Source: Mageeibacillus sp. UBA5747 (lineage in GTDB: Bacteria; Bacillota; Clostridia; Saccharofermentanales; UBA5734). From it: DNA of 8,421 nucleotides. Positions 5,641 through 8,421 of the stretch are shown here, in pieces. A model generated the notes under the pieces. That model was not told the DNA's origin, searched no databases, and saw nothing but the letters and a program-made list of their open reading frames with translations. A program made the position numbers and the translations under genes. Numbering within the stretch: position 1 is the first letter of the stretch; each line of letters opens with the position of its first letter. The stretch is from the NCBI GenBank assembly GCA_002419145.1, contig DIFN01000085.1, positions 1-8,421 on the forward strand. Reading direction: 5' to 3'.

Positions 5641-6522
5641 ATGTCATTGACGACCTTCATCCAACACATCCTGACCGGTGTTTCGCTCGGCGGGGCCTAT
5701 GCTCTGATCGCCATCGGATACACCCTGGTCTACGGGATCCTGCTGCTAATTAACTTCGCCCACTCGGATATTTTCATGATGGCGGGTTATTTCATGATTT
5801 TTGCCATGGCCACCATGCCCTGGCCGATCGCCATCCCGGTGGTTATTGTTGCGACAGTCGTGCTCGGTGTTCTGATTGAAAAAGCGGCCTATAAGCCCCT
5901 GCGCACCGCGCCGCGCATGTCGATCATGATTTCCTCGATTGGCGTCTCCTACCTGCTGCAAAATTTAGCTACATATTTATTTTCAGCTCTTCCGAGAGGC
6001 TACCCCACCATTGCCCCCCTCAAGAAAGTCTTCCAGATTGGTCCCGTTTCAGCCTCGCTGGTCACATTCCTGACCCCCGTACTGACCCTGATCCTCGTTT
6101 TCATCCTGATGTACCTGATCAATCACACCAAACTCGGTATGGCCATGCGTGCTGTGTCCAAAGACTACGACACCTCCAAGCTGATGGGGATCAAGATCGA
6201 CCAGATCATCAGCCTGACCTTCGTCATCGGCTCCGCGATGGCGGCCATCGGTTCGATCCTCTATTTTACCGACCGCATGTCGGTCACCCCGTTTTCCGGG
6301 ACTTTGCCCGGCCTGAAATGCTTTGTCGCCGCCGTCCTGGGCGGCATCGGCAGTGTGCCGGGCGCCGTGCTCGGCGGCTTCATCATCGGCATCAGCGAGA
6401 CCCTCCTGACTGCCCTGGGTTATTCAACCTATAGCGATGCCTTCACCTTTGTGCTCCTCATCCTGATCCTCATCTTCCGACCGACGGGCCTGATCGGCGA
6501 AACCGTCACGGACAAGGTCTAA
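5641..6522 (+). CDS. livH: Branched-chain amino-acid ABC transporter permease LivH
   Basis: A 293-residue, highly hydrophobic BPD_transp_2-family inner-membrane permease, the normal size for LivH, with about eight predicted membrane helices. The start MSLTTFIQHILTGVSLGGAYALIAIGYTLVYGI and the following INFAHSDIFMMAGY are the typical LivH opening (usually NFAHG; here NFAHS). The loop GMAMRAVSKDYDTSKLMGI and the late motif GLKCFVAAVLGGIGSVPGA (about residues 224-242) are family hallmarks; the former probably contacts the ATPases. It pairs with LivM to form the translocation path. TGAGGT at 5629-5634 gives a ribosome binding site seven bases before ATG 5641. Codons 109-119 (5965-5997) are strikingly AT-rich compared with the rest of the gene. 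Confidence 0.95.
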   Translation: MSLTTFIQHILTGVSLGGAYALIAIGYTLVYGILLLINFAHSDIFMMAGYFMIFAMATMPWPIAIPVVIVATVVLGVLIEKAAYKPLRTAPRMSIMISSIGVSYLLQNLATYLFSALPRGYPTIAPLKKVFQIGPVSASLVTFLTPVLTLILVFILMYLINHTKLGMAMRAVSKDYDTSKLMGIKIDQIISLTFVIGSAMAAIGSILYFTDRMSVTPFSGTLPGLKCFVAAVLGGIGSVPGAVLGGFIIGISETLLTALGYSTYSDAFTFVLLILILIFRPTGLIGETVTDKV

Positions 6523-6527
6523 GGAGG
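6521..6527 (+). promoter_or_regulatory. Ribosome binding site of livM overlapping the livH stop
   Basis: AAGGAGG starts within the livH TAA (6520-6522) and ends seven bases before ATG 6535. It is a near-perfect Shine-Dalgarno and fixes the livM start. Confidence 0.9.
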
Positions 6528-6534
6528 GGACGTC

Positions 6535-7707
6535 ATGAAATTGAATAATAAAAAGTCCTATCCTGTACTTTCCATAGCCGCACTGGCCGTCCTGGCCGTC
6601 CTGCTTATTCTGCTTGAAATCAACAAAAGCACCTTTGGCATGGCTGTCTCGATCCTGCAGAAAAGTGCCATCCTGGCCATTGTTGCGGTTTCGATGAATC
6701 TCCTCAATGGCTTCACAGGCCTGTTTTCCCTCGGTCAGGCAGGCTTCATGGCGATCGGCGCTTACGTCACCGCTATATTTTCCATTCCGACAGAGACGAT
6801 CGATAGTGTCTACTATACGGGCGGACTGGCCCCTTGGCTGATGGCCCTTAAAGTAGGCCTTGATGTTTTGCCAGCGCCCTTGCAGATCATCCTGGGCATT
6901 CTGACCGGAGGGCTTGTCGCCGCAATTTTTGCCGCTCTGATCGGTATTCCGGTCCTGCGTCTAAAAAGCGACTATCTGGCGATTGCCACCCTAGGCTTTT
7001 CAGAAATCATCCGGGCTATCATCTCGAGCCCGCAGATGGACAAGATCACCAACGGATCGTATGGTCTCAAAAACATCCCGGGATTTGCCTTGGGACTTCC
7101 GTTCCTTCCTGCAGGCACGGGCACCTTGCTGGTCCCATTCACAGTTGCGGGCCTTTGCATCGGCTTCATGGTCCTGGTCATCCGGAGCTCATATGGCCGG
7201 GCTTTCATGGCGATCCGCGAAGACGGTGTCGCAGCCGAGGCGATGGGCATCAACCTCCTGAAGCACAAGGAGATCTCTTTTATCATCAGCTCGTTCTTCA
7301 CCGCTGTCGCCGGCGGCTTGCTGGCGATGTTCATGCGCTCGATCGAAGCCCGTACCTTCCAGATCACTTTGACCTACGATATCTTGCTGATCGTCGTCAT
7401 TGGTGGCCTCGGCAGTGTCACCGGCAGCGTCCTTTCGGCATTCCTGGTTACCGCGGCCAAGGAATGGTGGCTGCGCTTCTTTGACACCCCGCTGGTGATC
7501 GGCGGTGTGACGATCCCGCTCTTCCGGACGGGTTTCCGCATGGTTGTTTTTTCCCTGCTCCTGATGCTGGTCGTGCTCTTTTTCCGCCGCGGTTTGATGG
7601 GTAACCGCGAATTTGCCTGGGCTGACTTGCTGTCCTGGCCCCGCCGCCTCTCCCAAACAGCCTCATCCAGGCAGAAGACTGGCAAAGGGGGCAAGAAAAA
7701 TGGCTGA
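6535..7707 (+). CDS. livM: Branched-chain amino-acid ABC transporter permease LivM
   Basis: A 390-residue second permease of the importer. After a first helix (VLSIAALAVLAVLLILLEI, about 11-29) come the LivM landmarks: MNLLNGFTGLFSLGQAGFMAIGAY (about 54-77), GIPVLRLKSDYLAIATLGFSEIIR (137-160) and GLKNIPG (177-183). The coupling-helix region GRAFMAIREDGVAAEAMGI (221-239) is followed by AGGLLAMFMRSIEARTF and IVVIGGLGSVTGSVLSAF (286-303). The C-terminus is a basic, Lys/Gly-rich cytoplasmic tail of about 20 residues (SSRQKTGKGGKKNG at the end). It follows livH by 12 bases and overlaps livG by eight bases, so livH, livM and livG are translated from one transcript with coupling. Confidence 0.95.
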   Translation: MKLNNKKSYPVLSIAALAVLAVLLILLEINKSTFGMAVSILQKSAILAIVAVSMNLLNGFTGLFSLGQAGFMAIGAYVTAIFSIPTETIDSVYYTGGLAPWLMALKVGLDVLPAPLQIILGILTGGLVAAIFAALIGIPVLRLKSDYLAIATLGFSEIIRAIISSPQMDKITNGSYGLKNIPGFALGLPFLPAGTGTLLVPFTVAGLCIGFMVLVIRSSYGRAFMAIREDGVAAEAMGINLLKHKEISFIISSFFTAVAGGLLAMFMRSIEARTFQITLTYDILLIVVIGGLGSVTGSVLSAFLVTAAKEWWLRFFDTPLVIGGVTIPLFRTGFRMVVFSLLLMLVVLFFRRGLMGNREFAWADLLSWPRRLSQTASSRQKTGKGGKKNG

Positions 7708-8421
7708 GCAGACCTTAGCCCCCGTTCTTGAACTCAAAGACATCACCATGCAATTTGGCGGTGTCGTCGCTGTTGACAATCTCTCCTTGCAGGTCTACCC
7801 GGGCGAAATCGTCGCCCTAATCGGTCCGAACGGGGCTGGAAAAACGACTGCGTTCAATGTCGTAACCGGGGTCTATGCCCCGACCAATGGTCAAGTCCGG
7901 TTCAAAGGCCAGCCTATTGCCGAAAACTTCCCACGTGGCAAGATGGCTAAGCTCTATACCGGCCAGAACAAAGGCACTTACTCCGCCACGATCCGGCCCA
8001 CCCCAGACCTGGTTACGAAAAGGGGCATCGCCCGCACATTCCAGAACATCCGCCTGTTCAAAAACATGACCGTTTTCGAAAACGTCCTGATTGCCAAGCA
8101 CATGAATATGAAGGCTGGCTTTTTCTCTGCCGCATTCCATTTGAACGGTCGGGAAGAAGAGCAGATGTGCCAGGAGAGCCTCAGGCTCCTGGAAATGGTC
8201 AACCTCCTGGATCTTAAGGATGAGATTGCCAATAACCTGCCCTATGGCAAACAACGCCGTCTCGAAATCGCCCGGGCCTTGGCCACGTCGCCGGACCTGT
8301 TGCTGCTCGATGAACCGGCTGCTGGCATGAACCCGCAGGAAACCGAAGCCCTGACCGCCTTCATCCGCCAGATCAAAAGGGATTTCAACCTGACCATTCT
8401 GATGATCGAGCACCACATGAA
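7700..8421 (+). CDS. livG: Branched-chain amino-acid ABC transporter ATP-binding protein LivG; 3' end outside window
   Basis: The frame is open to the right edge (240 complete residues; about 15-25 more would be expected). It begins MAEQTLAPVLELKDITMQFGG. Walker A is GPNGAGKTT (42-50), the Q-loop lies in ARTFQN (Q115), and the signature is the LivG/LivF version NLPYGKQRRLEIARAL rather than LSGGQ. Walker B is LLLLDEPAAGMNP (from 200) and the switch histidine is in MIEHHM (238). These are all the residues needed for ATP hydrolysis, so it should form the motor with LivF. Between the beta-strand after Walker A (QVRFKG) and the Q-loop there is an extra segment (about residues 72-108, including LYTGQNKGTYSATIRPTPD) that makes this part about 24 residues longer than in E. 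coli LivG as I remember it. ATG 7700 lies inside the end of livM, with GGGGG (7687-7691) eight bases upstream. Confidence 0.95.
   Translation, partial: MAEQTLAPVLELKDITMQFGGVVAVDNLSLQVYPGEIVALIGPNGAGKTTAFNVVTGVYAPTNGQVRFKGQPIAENFPRGKMAKLYTGQNKGTYSATIRPTPDLVTKRGIARTFQNIRLFKNMTVFENVLIAKHMNMKAGFFSAAFHLNGREEEQMCQESLRLLEMVNLLDLKDEIANNLPYGKQRRLEIARALATSPDLLLLDEPAAGMNPQETEALTAFIRQIKRDFNLTILMIEHHM

Noticed and set aside
7189..7656. 155-codon minus-strand open frame opposite livM
   Set aside because: Its product is rich in Glu, Gln, Arg and His in the manner of an antisense membrane-protein frame, and livM on the plus strand is unambiguous.
7817..8416. 199-codon minus-strand open frame opposite livG
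   Set aside because: The plus strand carries complete ABC ATPase motifs here; the antisense frame is a shadow of GC-rich codon use.

Overview
The window looks like chromosomal DNA of a Gram-positive, Firmicutes/Clostridia-type bacterium of moderate GC content (a little over half G+C by eye). The evidence is a SigH (Spo0H)-type sigma factor directly after an rlmB-type rRNA methyltransferase gene, strong GGAGG-type ribosome binding sites, lipobox-bearing lipoproteins and intrinsic terminators. I cannot name the genus from the sequence.

Layout. Left block (1-2956, + strand): the 3' part of an RlmB/TrmH-family 23S rRNA 2'-O-methyltransferase gene whose start lies outside the window and whose N-terminal tail carries tandem 13-residue repeats; sigH, five bases further on; and an unrecognised 435-residue lipoprotein gene whose start codon overlaps the sigH stop (ATGA). 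Then an independent tRNA-Arg(ACG) gene with its own promoter and terminator (3010-3187). Next is about 260 bases without a gene (3188-3450), followed on the minus strand by a small two-helix membrane protein gene (3451-4116). A 232-bp divergent intergenic region follows. It contains a nearly perfect 47-bp palindrome, short direct repeats and the probable promoter for the genes to the right.

Right block (4349-8421, + strand): a branched-chain amino-acid (LIV/HAAT-family) ABC importer in standard order. It has a lipoprotein substrate-binding protein (LivJ-type), a strong hairpin that probably lowers read-through, then LivH and LivM permeases and the LivG ATPase, which is cut by the right edge. 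A livF gene would be expected just beyond. The binding protein captures a branched-chain or other hydrophobic amino acid outside the membrane, LivH and LivM form the channel, and LivG with LivF powers transport.

Most of the window is ordinary core genome. The points most worth a second look are the palindrome that shares bases with the -35 box of the transporter promoter, the unknown lipoprotein translationally coupled to sigH in a rearranged rlmB-sigH locus, the repeat tail of RlmB, and an extra segment of about 24 residues in LivG. I did not find a convincing wholly new multi-gene system.
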